DNA of 64,000 bases, taken from NCBI RefSeq assembly GCF_018860755.1, contig NZ_JAHKPW010000070.1, forward strand, positions 320,235 through 384,234, in the 5' to 3' direction. Each line of letters begins with the position of its first letter. Positions within the stretch are counted from its first letter, which is position 1. Below the pieces are notes generated by a model. That model was not told the DNA's origin, searched no databases, and saw nothing but the letters and a program-made list of their open reading frames with translations. The DNA is from Colwellia sp. D2M02 (lineage in GTDB: Bacteria > Pseudomonadota > Gammaproteobacteria > Enterobacterales > Alteromonadaceae). A program made the translations under genes and the position numbers. Positions 56,631-64,000 of this stretch are shown here, one piece after another.

Positions 56631-57122
56631 ATGACTATGATCGAAGAACTCGTTGATGTAGTTGCTATAACTGATAACAGTATTACGTTAACTAGCCAAG
56701 TTAAATCAAGCTGTGGTAGCTGCGCACAAGTAAAGTCATGTGCTAGTGGCCAAGTTGCTAAAGCTATTCCTCAACGTAAACTGAAATTGGTACTTCCTTA
56801 TGTCAAGCAACAGCATGGGCAATTACAAGTTGGAGACTCTGTTGTACTTGGCTTGCCTGAAGTAAATGTTCTAACGAGTGCAGGGCAAGTTTATTTATTT
56901 CCTCTCATCGGCTTAGCTGTTTTTTCAGGGCTCGGAGAGTGGTTAATATCTCAGCAGTTATTGCCTCATGAGTTACTGGGTTTGTCTCTGGGGATTTTTG
57001 GGGGGTACTTAGGTTATCGATTAGCAAAATATTATCAAAATAAAAGTCACCAGTCAGCAGCGTTACAGCCGCGTATATTAAGAAAGCTAATTGCTAATGT
57101 CGCAGTAAATTCAAATAAATAG
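56631..57122 (+). CDS. rseC: RseC
   Basis: 163 residues with two membrane helices and a Cys-rich N-terminal stretch (SSCGSCAQVKSCASG). RseC is a small inner-membrane modulator linked to SoxR reduction and thiamine synthesis. In-frame ATG at 56637 is an alternative start. Confidence 0.92.
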   Translation: MTMIEELVDVVAITDNSITLTSQVKSSCGSCAQVKSCASGQVAKAIPQRKLKLVLPYVKQQHGQLQVGDSVVLGLPEVNVLTSAGQVYLFPLIGLAVFSGLGEWLISQQLLPHELLGLSLGIFGGYLGYRLAKYYQNKSHQSAALQPRILRKLIANVAVNSNK

Positions 57123-57303
57123 GCTTAATTACTATTCAGCTTTACATAACATCCTGTCATTACTTGAAACAAAAGATATCTGAACAAAAGATAGCCCCAG
57201 CGCAGTAAATTCGTTAAAATTGCCGCATTACATAATTTATTTGACGTATTTAGTGATATTCACCGTCAAAAATCAAATTAATTTATAGAGAAATTCTTTT
57301 AAA

Positions 57304-59094
57304 ATGAAGAACATACGAAATTTCAGTATTATTGCTCATATCGATCACGGAAAATCTACTTTATCAGACCGTTTAATCCAACATTGTGGTGGCTTACAAG
57401 AGCGTGAAATGGCTGCACAAGTACTCGATTCTATGGATATTGAGCGTGAACGTGGTATTACCATTAAAGCACAAAGTGTGACATTAGACTATAAAGCTAA
57501 AGATGGTGAAACATACCAGTTAAACTTTATTGATACTCCTGGGCACGTTGATTTCTCTTATGAAGTATCTCGCTCTTTAGCATCTTGTGAAGGTGCTTTA
57601 TTAGTTGTTGATGCAGGACAAGGTGTTGAAGCTCAAACCGTGGCTAACTGTTATACCGCCATTGAAATGGACTTAGAAGTTATTCCAATTTTAAATAAAA
57701 TTGATTTACCTCAAGCCGATCCAGAGCGTGTTTGTGAAGAAATTGAACATATCATCGGCATTGATGCCACTGATGCGGTAACCTGCTCTGCAAAAACAGG
57801 CATAGGTATTGAAGATGTTTTAGAAACCATTGTGAAGAATATTCCCCCGCCAGAAGGAAATATTGACGAGCCACTGCAAGCACTAATTGTTGACTCGTGG
57901 TTTGATAACTACCAAGGCGTAGTTTCACTTGTTCGTATTATGAATGGCCAAGTGAAGAAAGGCGATAAAATGCTGGTTATGTCAACTGGTGAAGTTCACC
58001 ATATTGATAAAGTGGGTATTTTTACACCTAAGCAAACGGACACTGGTATTTTAAAAGCCGGTGAAGTTGGTTATATCATTGCGGGTATTAAAGAGATTCA
58101 TGGTGCACCGGTTGGTGATACCATTACTATTAGTAAAAGAGAAACGGCTAAAGCATTACCGGGTTTTAAAAAGGCGCAACCGCAAGTTTATGCAGGTATT
58201 TTCCCAATTAGCTCTGATGATTACGAAAACTTCCGTGAAGCATTAAATAAGTTAAGCTTAAATGATGCTTCATTGTTTTTCGAACCAGAAAACTCATCAG
58301 CATTAGGTTTTGGTTTCCGTATTGGCTTCCTAGGTATGTTACACATGGAGATTATTCAAGAGCGTCTAGCACGTGAATATGATCTCGATTTAATTACTAC
58401 CGCACCCACCGTAAATTATGAGATTGCTTGTACCAATGGCGAAGTATTATCTATTGATAATCCAGCTGATTTGCCTGCAATTAATAATATTGATGAAATT
58501 AGAGAGCCTATTGTACAGGCCAATATTTTGGTACCTCAAGAGTACTTGGGCAGCGTAATTACGTTATGTATTGAGAAGCGTGGTGTACAAAAAGATCTTA
58601 TATATCATGGTAATCAAGTTGCAGTCACTTATGAGTTACCTATGGCTGAAGTGGTTATGGACTTTTTTGACAAGCTTAAATCAACCAGCCGTGGTTATGC
58701 CTCGTTAGACTACCAGTTTATTCGTTTTGAAGTAGCAGACATGGTGCGCGTAGATGTAATGATCAATGGTGATAGGGTTGATGCATTAGCAATGATTACA
58801 CACCGCAGCAACTCTGTGCCTCGTGGTCGTTTACTTGTTGATAAATTAAAAGAGCTTATTCACCGACAAATGTTTGATATTGCAATTCAAGCAGCAATTG
58901 GTAATAACGTTATTGCACGTACAACCGTGAAACAATTACGTAAAAACGTAACAGCTAAATGTTACGGCGGTGATATTAGCCGTAAGAAGAAGCTACTACA
59001 AAAGCAAAAAGACGGTAAAAAGCGTATGAAACAAGTAGGTAATGTTGAGGTGCCTCAAGAAGCGTTTTTAGCGGTACTTAAACTAGATAGCTAA
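57304..59094 (+). CDS. lepA: elongation factor 4 (LepA)
   Basis: 596 residues. GTPase with [13 protein letters not shown] and [17 protein letters not shown]-like domains and the LepA C-terminal domain ([16 protein letters not shown]). Acts on stalled ribosomes in translation. First gene of the lepA-lepB-rnc-era-recO-pdxJ run. Confidence 0.97.
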   Translation: MKNIRNFSIIAHIDHGKSTLSDRLIQHCGGLQEREMAAQVLDSMDIERERGITIKAQSVTLDYKAKDGETYQLNFIDTPGHVDFSYEVSRSLASCEGALLVVDAGQGVEAQTVANCYTAIEMDLEVIPILNKIDLPQADPERVCEEIEHIIGIDATDAVTCSAKTGIGIEDVLETIVKNIPPPEGNIDEPLQALIVDSWFDNYQGVVSLVRIMNGQVKKGDKMLVMSTGEVHHIDKVGIFTPKQTDTGILKAGEVGYIIAGIKEIHGAPVGDTITISKRETAKALPGFKKAQPQVYAGIFPISSDDYENFREALNKLSLNDASLFFEPENSSALGFGFRIGFLGMLHMEIIQERLAREYDLDLITTAPTVNYEIACTNGEVLSIDNPADLPAINNIDEIREPIVQANILVPQEYLGSVITLCIEKRGVQKDLIYHGNQVAVTYELPMAEVVMDFFDKLKSTSRGYASLDYQFIRFEVADMVRVDVMINGDRVDALAMITHRSNSVPRGRLLVDKLKELIHRQMFDIAIQAAIGNNVIARTTVKQLRKNVTAKCYGGDISRKKKLLQKQKDGKKRMKQVGNVEVPQEAFLAVLKLDS

Positions 59095-59105
59095 ATTTAA
59101 GTAAC

Positions 59106-59134
59106 TAGCGAGCAGTATTACACCTGCTCGTTTA
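59106..59134 (+). terminator. hairpin after lepA
   Basis: CGAGCAG pairs with CTGCTCG (about 59109-59130) around an 8-nt loop, followed by TTTAAATAC. Weak; probably allows read-through to lepB. Confidence 0.5.
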
Positions 59135-59170
59135 AATACTTGTTTAATATTATTCATAAAAAGGAATAGC

Positions 59171-60115
59171 ATGGCCGACTTTTTTTCTGCTTATTTTTCA
59201 ATCATTTTAGTAGTCGTTACACTCGTTACGGGTATTGTATGGTGTCTTGATAAGTTTCATTTAGCGCCGAAGCGTCAACAAAAGGCAATTAGCGCGCAAG
59301 AGAACGCAAAAGCACTTTCAGGAGCTGAATTAACACCCGAAGCATTAGCAACTATTACTGAGCCATCTGGTTTAGTTGACACAGCCGTGCAAGTATTCCC
59401 AGTAATCGCGTTTGTATTAGTTTTGCGTTCATTTTTATATGAACCTTTTCAAATACCTTCAGGCTCTATGATGCCGACATTACTTGATGGTGACTTTATT
59501 TTAGTTAATAAATTTACTTATGGTTTACGTGATCCTGTTAAACGACATAAATTTATTGAAAATAACTTGCCAGAGCATGGTGATGTTGTGGTATTTAAGT
59601 ACCCAGAAGATCCACGAGTAGACTATATAAAACGTGTGATTGGCTTACCGGGCGATCGAGTAATTTATCGTAACAAGTCACTTTATATTAAACCTGCTTG
59701 TAAAGACAGCGACAGTAAGTGCCCTGAGTTTATTCCAGTGAAGCAAACTTTTGTTGGAAATTATGTCGGTCCAGATGCTGAAGAGGGTATGCAAGAATTT
59801 GAATCGGTTATGTTAGGTAAAACCCATCAAATATTAAATGATAGTCATGTTATCCCACGTGTTGAGCGTTATGCTTTTCAAGCAGGGACTGCTCGTGATG
59901 AGTTCGTTGTGCCTGAAAATAGTTATTTTGTGATGGGTGATAACCGAGATAACTCATTAGATGGCCGTTTTTGGGGGTTTGTACCCGAAGAAAACCTAGT
60001 GGGAGAAGCTGTTGCTATTTGGATGAGCTTTGATTTTGATCGTGATGCGGATAGTATTTTACCGCGTTGGGTACCTACAGGTATACGTTTTGATCGTTTA
60101 GGTGCAATTAATTGA
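59171..60115 (+). CDS. lepB: signal peptidase I (LepB)
   Basis: 314 residues. An N-terminal helix, a basic loop and a second helix, then the catalytic Ser99 in [10 protein letters not shown] and Lys154 in [25 protein letters not shown] is the later family box. Cleaves signal peptides in the outer leaflet of the inner membrane. Overlaps the TTG start of rnc by 4 bp. Confidence 0.96.
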   Translation: MADFFSAYFSIILVVVTLVTGIVWCLDKFHLAPKRQQKAISAQENAKALSGAELTPEALATITEPSGLVDTAVQVFPVIAFVLVLRSFLYEPFQIPSGSMMPTLLDGDFILVNKFTYGLRDPVKRHKFIENNLPEHGDVVVFKYPEDPRVDYIKRVIGLPGDRVIYRNKSLYIKPACKDSDSKCPEFIPVKQTFVGNYVGPDAEEGMQEFESVMLGKTHQILNDSHVIPRVERYAFQAGTARDEFVVPENSYFVMGDNRDNSLDGRFWGFVPEENLVGEAVAIWMSFDFDRDADSILPRWVPTGIRFDRLGAIN

Positions 60116-60930
60116 GTAATAAATTGAAAACAAGTGTTGATAACTTAGCTAGGTTAACTAAAAAACTAGGCTATGAGTTTGAGCAAACTAACTTACTCAT
60201 TCAAGCGTTAACTCACCGTAGCGCTAAAGGTGCTCATAATGAGCGCTTAGAGTTTTTAGGTGACTCTATTTTAGGCTTTGTTATTGCAGAAGCTTTGTAT
60301 GAGCAATTTCCTAAACATGATGAGGGTGACTTAACTCGTATGCGCTCAAGTTTAGTCAAAGGGGTTACTTTGGCTGAAATAGCGCGTGATTTTAGTTTAG
60401 GTGAATACCTGATATTAGGACCTGGAGAGCTAAAAAGTGGTGGTCACCGTCGGGAGTCAATTTTAGAAGACGCGATTGAAGCTATTATTGGGGCCATTTA
60501 CATTGATTCGAATATTGAGCAATGCAAACAGCTTATTTTGACGTGGTTTGATAAACGCTTAAGCAAGATTAAACCGGGCAATGAGCAAAAAGATCCCAAG
60601 ACACAATTACAAGAATATTTGCAAGGCAGAAAAACACCTTTACCAAGTTATGAAGTAATTGATACTAAAGGGCAATCGCATAATCAAGAATTCACCGTGA
60701 GCTGTCAAACGTCAGTGATCGATAAAGAAGTTATTGCTAAAGGCACCAGTCGTCGTAAGGCTGAGCAAGCTGCAGCACAACAAATTCTTGCGTTAATTAG
60801 CGAAGCAAATGCTAGTGCTAAAGAAAAAAAGGCTAAACTAAGTGCTAATTCAAGTACTACTTCAAATAGTAAAGCAAGTATCGCTAAAAAAAGCACTCAC
60901 AAAAGTAAGCCTAACCGCACGAGAAAATAA
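60112..60930 (+). CDS. rnc: ribonuclease III
   Basis: 272 residues from a TTG start, overlapping lepB by 4 bp. Signature [12 protein letters not shown] with the metal-binding residues and a C-terminal double-stranded RNA-binding domain ([20 protein letters not shown]). A long Ser/Lys-rich tail (about 235-272) extends beyond the usual ~226 residues and is likely disordered. Processes rRNA. Confidence 0.95.
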   Translation: MSNKLKTSVDNLARLTKKLGYEFEQTNLLIQALTHRSAKGAHNERLEFLGDSILGFVIAEALYEQFPKHDEGDLTRMRSSLVKGVTLAEIARDFSLGEYLILGPGELKSGGHRRESILEDAIEAIIGAIYIDSNIEQCKQLILTWFDKRLSKIKPGNEQKDPKTQLQEYLQGRKTPLPSYEVIDTKGQSHNQEFTVSCQTSVIDKEVIAKGTSRRKAEQAAAQQILALISEANASAKEKKAKLSANSSTTSNSKASIAKKSTHKSKPNRTRK

Positions 60931-60932
60931 CT

Positions 60933-61859
60933 ATGTCTGATAATATTGCTCCCTCTGTAAACACCTTTGCTGGTTTAATTGCCATTGTTGGACGACCTAA
61001 TGTTGGAAAATCAACGTTATTAAATGCGCTTTTAGGGCAAAAAATTAGTATTACATCGCGTAAACCGCAAACGACAAGACACCGTATTTTAGGTATTTTA
61101 ACCGAAGAGAATAAACAGGCGGTTTTGGTAGACACCCCTGGATTACACTCTGAAGAAAAACGTGCGATTAACCGCTTAATGAACCGTGCAGCGAGTAGTT
61201 CAATTGCTGAAGTTGAGCTTATTGTTTTTCTGGTTGAGGGCACGCACTGGACCACAGACGATGAACTCGTACTGAGCAAGGTAAAACAAAGTGGTGCACC
61301 GTGTATTTTAGTGGTTAATAAAACCGATAATATTTCAGATAAAGATGACTTACTGCCGCATTTACAAACTCTGGGTGGTTTGCATGACTTTACCGATATT
61401 GTGCCTATTTCAGCTAGCAAAGGGCAGGGCGTTGATACTATTCGTAAACTTTGTCTTAATGCATTACCAGAGAGTGCTTTTTGGTTTTCAGAAGATCAAA
61501 TTACCGATCGCTCAAGTCGTTTTATGGCCTCAGAAATAATCCGTGAAAAGCTAATTCGCTTTACTGGAGATGAGCTTCCTTATTCAACTACTGTAGAAAT
61601 AGAGCAGTTTAAAATGGATGCCAAAGGCGTTATTCATATTAATGCACTCGTTTTGGTTGAGCGTGATAGCCAAAAACGTATGGTTATTGGTAACAAAGGT
61701 GAGCGCTTAAAAACTATTGGTCAAGAAGCGCGACGTGATATGGAAGAGCTATTCGAAAGTCGTGTATTTTTAGAAACTTGGGTTAAAGTTAAGTCGGGTT
61801 GGGCTGATGATGAACGAGCACTACGTAGCTTAGGTTATGGTGATGACTACTCAGGTTAA
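60933..61859 (+). CDS. era: GTPase Era
   Basis: 308 residues. G1 motif GRPNVGKS (20-27), G3 VDTPGLH, G4 NKTD, followed by a KH domain ([20 protein letters not shown]). Assembles the small ribosomal subunit. Two bp after rnc. Confidence 0.97.
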   Translation: MSDNIAPSVNTFAGLIAIVGRPNVGKSTLLNALLGQKISITSRKPQTTRHRILGILTEENKQAVLVDTPGLHSEEKRAINRLMNRAASSSIAEVELIVFLVEGTHWTTDDELVLSKVKQSGAPCILVVNKTDNISDKDDLLPHLQTLGGLHDFTDIVPISASKGQGVDTIRKLCLNALPESAFWFSEDQITDRSSRFMASEIIREKLIRFTGDELPYSTTVEIEQFKMDAKGVIHINALVLVERDSQKRMVIGNKGERLKTIGQEARRDMEELFESRVFLETWVKVKSGWADDERALRSLGYGDDYSG

Positions 61860-61868
61860 TATACCAAT

Positions 61869-62591
61869 ATGAGTATAATGCCTGAACAATATGCTTTTGT
61901 TCTCCACGCTCGCCCTTATAGAGATAATCAACAATTAGTTGACTTATTCACTGAAGCTGAAGGTAAAGTGTCAGCTTTAGTGTTTGTTGGTCAATCTAAG
62001 CGATCTATTAAAAAAGCGTTATTGCAACCATTTTTACCCTTAAAAGTTATTCTAAAAGGTAATGCAAATCTTAAGCATATTCATGCTATTGAAAGCTGTG
62101 CCAAATCATACCCGTTAGTGAGGCATAGTTTATTTAGTGCTTTTTATATTAATGAACTTTTAATTCGTTTATTAACGGAGCATATTACTTGTCAGGACTT
62201 GTTTAATCAGTATCAAAAAACCATTTCTGCACTAGCTAACCAACAGGATATTGCCCCTCAATTACGAATTTTTGAAGCGGCGCTATTAGCCGAGCTTGGC
62301 GTATCATTTGAATTTTCTCCTGTTTTTGAGCATGACGTTCAATGGTTTTGTTATGTGGGAGAAGAAGGTTTTATACCTATTTATGATGAGCAAGTTATGA
62401 CGAAGACTGAGCATAATCGTTACTTTAATAGTGAGCATTTACGCGCCATTGCGAATAAGCAACATCAAGGTATTGCTACTTTATCTGTCGAGTCAGAGCA
62501 AACATTTAAATTATTAATGCGACAAGTGATTAATAACCTACTTGGAAATAAACCTTTAAATAGTCGCAAATTATTTATTAAAAACTTATAA
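61869..62591 (+). CDS. recO: DNA repair protein RecO
   Basis: 240 residues with an N-terminal OB fold ([20 protein letters not shown]) and a helical body without the zinc cysteines of some RecO proteins. Loads RecA on SSB-coated DNA. Nine bp after era. Confidence 0.93.
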   Translation: MSIMPEQYAFVLHARPYRDNQQLVDLFTEAEGKVSALVFVGQSKRSIKKALLQPFLPLKVILKGNANLKHIHAIESCAKSYPLVRHSLFSAFYINELLIRLLTEHITCQDLFNQYQKTISALANQQDIAPQLRIFEAALLAELGVSFEFSPVFEHDVQWFCYVGEEGFIPIYDEQVMTKTEHNRYFNSEHLRAIANKQHQGIATLSVESEQTFKLLMRQVINNLLGNKPLNSRKLFIKNL

Positions 62592-62608
62592 ACAATGAGA
62601 ATCACACA

Positions 62609-63346
62609 ATGACTGAATTATTATTAGGCGTTAACGTCGATCATATTGCGACATTACGTCAAGCCCGTGGCACCAATTATCCTGATCCTGTTTATGCTGC
62701 AAGTGTTGCAGAACATGCTGGCGCAGACGGTATTACCGTACATTTACGTGAAGACAGAAGGCATATACAAGATAGAGACATTCATGTATTAAAACAAACT
62801 TTACATACGCGTATGAACTTTGAAATGGCAGTAACTGATGAAATGGTTGCTATTGCTTGTGATGTTAAGCCTGCTTTTTGTTGTTTAGTGCCTGAAAAGC
62901 GAGAAGAGTTAACTACTGAAGGCGGTTTAGATGTTGCAGGGCAGCTTGATAAAGTCAGTAACGCAGTGGCTAAACTGAGCGATGCAGGGATTGAGGTTAG
63001 TTTGTTTATTGATGCTGATAAAGCACAAATAGATGCTGCTTTAGCAACCAAAGCCCCTTATATTGAAATTCATACAGGGCATTATGCAGAGCTTACTAAC
63101 GAGCGTGAACAAAGAGTAGAGCTTGAGCGTTTAATTGAAGGAATAAAGTACGCCCATAACCTTGGCTTAAAAGTTAATGCTGGACACGGTTTAAATTATT
63201 TTAATGTTAAGCCAATTGCAGCCATTGAAGAGATCATCGAGCTAAATATCGGTCATGCCATTATTGCTCGTGCAGTCATTGATGGTTTAGATAAAGCAGT
63301 ACGTGATATGAAGCGCTTAATGCAAGAGGCAAGAAGTTCACTTTAG
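62609..63346 (+). CDS. pdxJ: pyridoxine 5'-phosphate synthase
   Basis: 245 residues starting [21 protein letters not shown], with the TIM-barrel motifs [18 protein letters not shown] and [11 protein letters not shown]. Last step of de novo pyridoxal phosphate synthesis. Follows recO as in E. coli. Confidence 0.97.
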   Translation: MTELLLGVNVDHIATLRQARGTNYPDPVYAASVAEHAGADGITVHLREDRRHIQDRDIHVLKQTLHTRMNFEMAVTDEMVAIACDVKPAFCCLVPEKREELTTEGGLDVAGQLDKVSNAVAKLSDAGIEVSLFIDADKAQIDAALATKAPYIEIHTGHYAELTNEREQRVELERLIEGIKYAHNLGLKVNAGHGLNYFNVKPIAAIEEIIELNIGHAIIARAVIDGLDKAVRDMKRLMQEARSSL

Positions 63347-63601
63347 TTGCTTAAGCATCATCGGGTGAATATATTTTTTTACGTAGTACTAAAATAGCTG
63401 GCTAGAGGGTAGCACCTTGATTCTCTTTTGAGTTCAGAACGTTAGCAATAACTTACTTCAAGCCAGCTTAAATTACTTGTCACCTGAAATAAAATTTTAG
63501 TATTTTATTTCTTTTTGTTTATTTTATAGTCTACACTGAACTAGATCGGAGTAGATTTTTTATGACGAAATGAATTATAAAGGTGATAAGGAGAGCCAGT
63601 T
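63347..63601. other. intergenic region after pdxJ
   Basis: About 255 bp without a gene or clear hairpin. The downstream ribosome site AAGGAGAG lies at its end. Confidence 0.5.
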
Positions 63602-63859
63602 ATGCAGCCAGAAATGCAACCTGATATGAAGCCGATGGTGGAGCGACGTAAAGAGACTCCTGAGCAGTCAGTTTGGTGGAATAAGCTCTCGTTAGCGCAG
63701 AAATTCTCTGCCAGTAGCCTAGGGCAGTTTGGTTATGAGCTTTCTTTTGTTCGTAATGAGCAAGGTCGAAGTCTTGCTGTATTGTCCTGTCGAGGTGGCA
63801 TTGCCGTTATTTCTGAAGATGGCGAAATTAATACCTCACCTAATATTAAAATACGATAA
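63602..63859 (+). CDS. conserved hypothetical protein
   Basis: An 85-residue soluble protein with MVERRKETPEQSVWWNKLSL, then SLGQFGYELSFVRNEQGRS and a beta-hairpin ending NIKIR. The AAGGAGAG site gives a strong start. No family recognised beyond its likely conservation in related bacteria. Confidence 0.72.
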   Translation: MQPEMQPDMKPMVERRKETPEQSVWWNKLSLAQKFSASSLGQFGYELSFVRNEQGRSLAVLSCRGGIAVISEDGEINTSPNIKIR

Positions 63860-63872
63860 AGCTAAGCGATAA

Positions 63873-63898
63873 AGTGACTAGTTATAATTAGTCATATC
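63873..63898 (+). terminator. hairpin after the last gene
   Basis: TGACTA pairs with TAGTCA (about 63875-63894) around an AT-rich loop. No T run of note, so this is weak. Confidence 0.45.
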
Positions 63899-64000
63899 AC
63901 TTCTTCCTCATTTAGCGTATACCTTATATGCTAAATAACCTAGTTAACCTGAGCTCGGCTTAACAAATGTTTCTCTAGCAACTACTTTTCCTAACTTCTT

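Overview
The window looks like the chromosome of a marine, AT-rich gammaproteobacterium of the Alteromonadales, most likely Colwelliaceae (Colwellia or Thalassotalea). The evidence is a sodium-translocating NQR operon with apbE and nqrM, a sodium-type flagellar stator (PomAB), a Tsx/OmpK-type porin, a PEP-CTERM surface protein, and gammaproteobacterial housekeeping blocks (rpoE-rseABC-lepA-lepB-rnc-era-recO-pdxJ; xseB-ispA-dxs; mutY-yggX). The genus is inferred from gene content and protein style; no rRNA gene is present.

Region 1 (1-12.4 kb) is the tail of a type VI secretion (T6SS) cluster. It holds the C-terminal part of ClpV/TssH (cut by the window edge), VgrG, a small VgrG-tail-like protein, a TIGR02270-like protein, a DUF2169 protein, a degenerate thiolase-fold protein, a PAAR-like DUF4150 protein, and a 1288-residue VasX-like effector with C-terminal membrane segments. 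This is a spike-adaptor-tip-cargo module read in one direction, with several overlapping or nearly touching genes.

Region 2 (12.4-20 kb) is a downstream array of small membrane proteins that I read as an immunity array. Three paralogues share two membrane helices followed by an F/C-x-R-K/H-T-G-x-V motif, and between them lie unrelated small membrane proteins. The array has been duplicated and eroded. A second copy of one small gene is cut off by a MITE-like palindrome, a frameshifted RAYT transposase with matching ends sits between two members, and a pentanucleotide repeat lies between the effector and the first candidate immunity gene.

Region 3 (20-23.3 kb) holds a PEP-CTERM protein behind a good sigma-54 promoter, a chemotaxis-receptor remnant, a Tsx-like porin, and an unusual minus-strand tRNA locus. 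That locus has tRNA-Phe, two tRNA-Thr genes, and then three identical-style 65-bp units that keep only the 3' end of tRNA-Thr, each with a terminator. It resembles the E. coli tyrT/rtT repeats.

Region 4 (23.3-64 kb) is conserved core genome: mutY (no canonical start codon can supply its catalytic Glu), yggX, yggL, trmB, a DegP-like protease, a GntR regulator, a SulP transporter, a second tRNA-Phe, nqrABCDEF-apbE-nqrM, dxs-ispA-xseB, pomAB, thiI, panE-like, yajQ, slyD, ygfZ, sdhE-cptA, nadB, and the sigma-E/lep/era operon. The rpoE gene is preceded by a sigma-E-type promoter.
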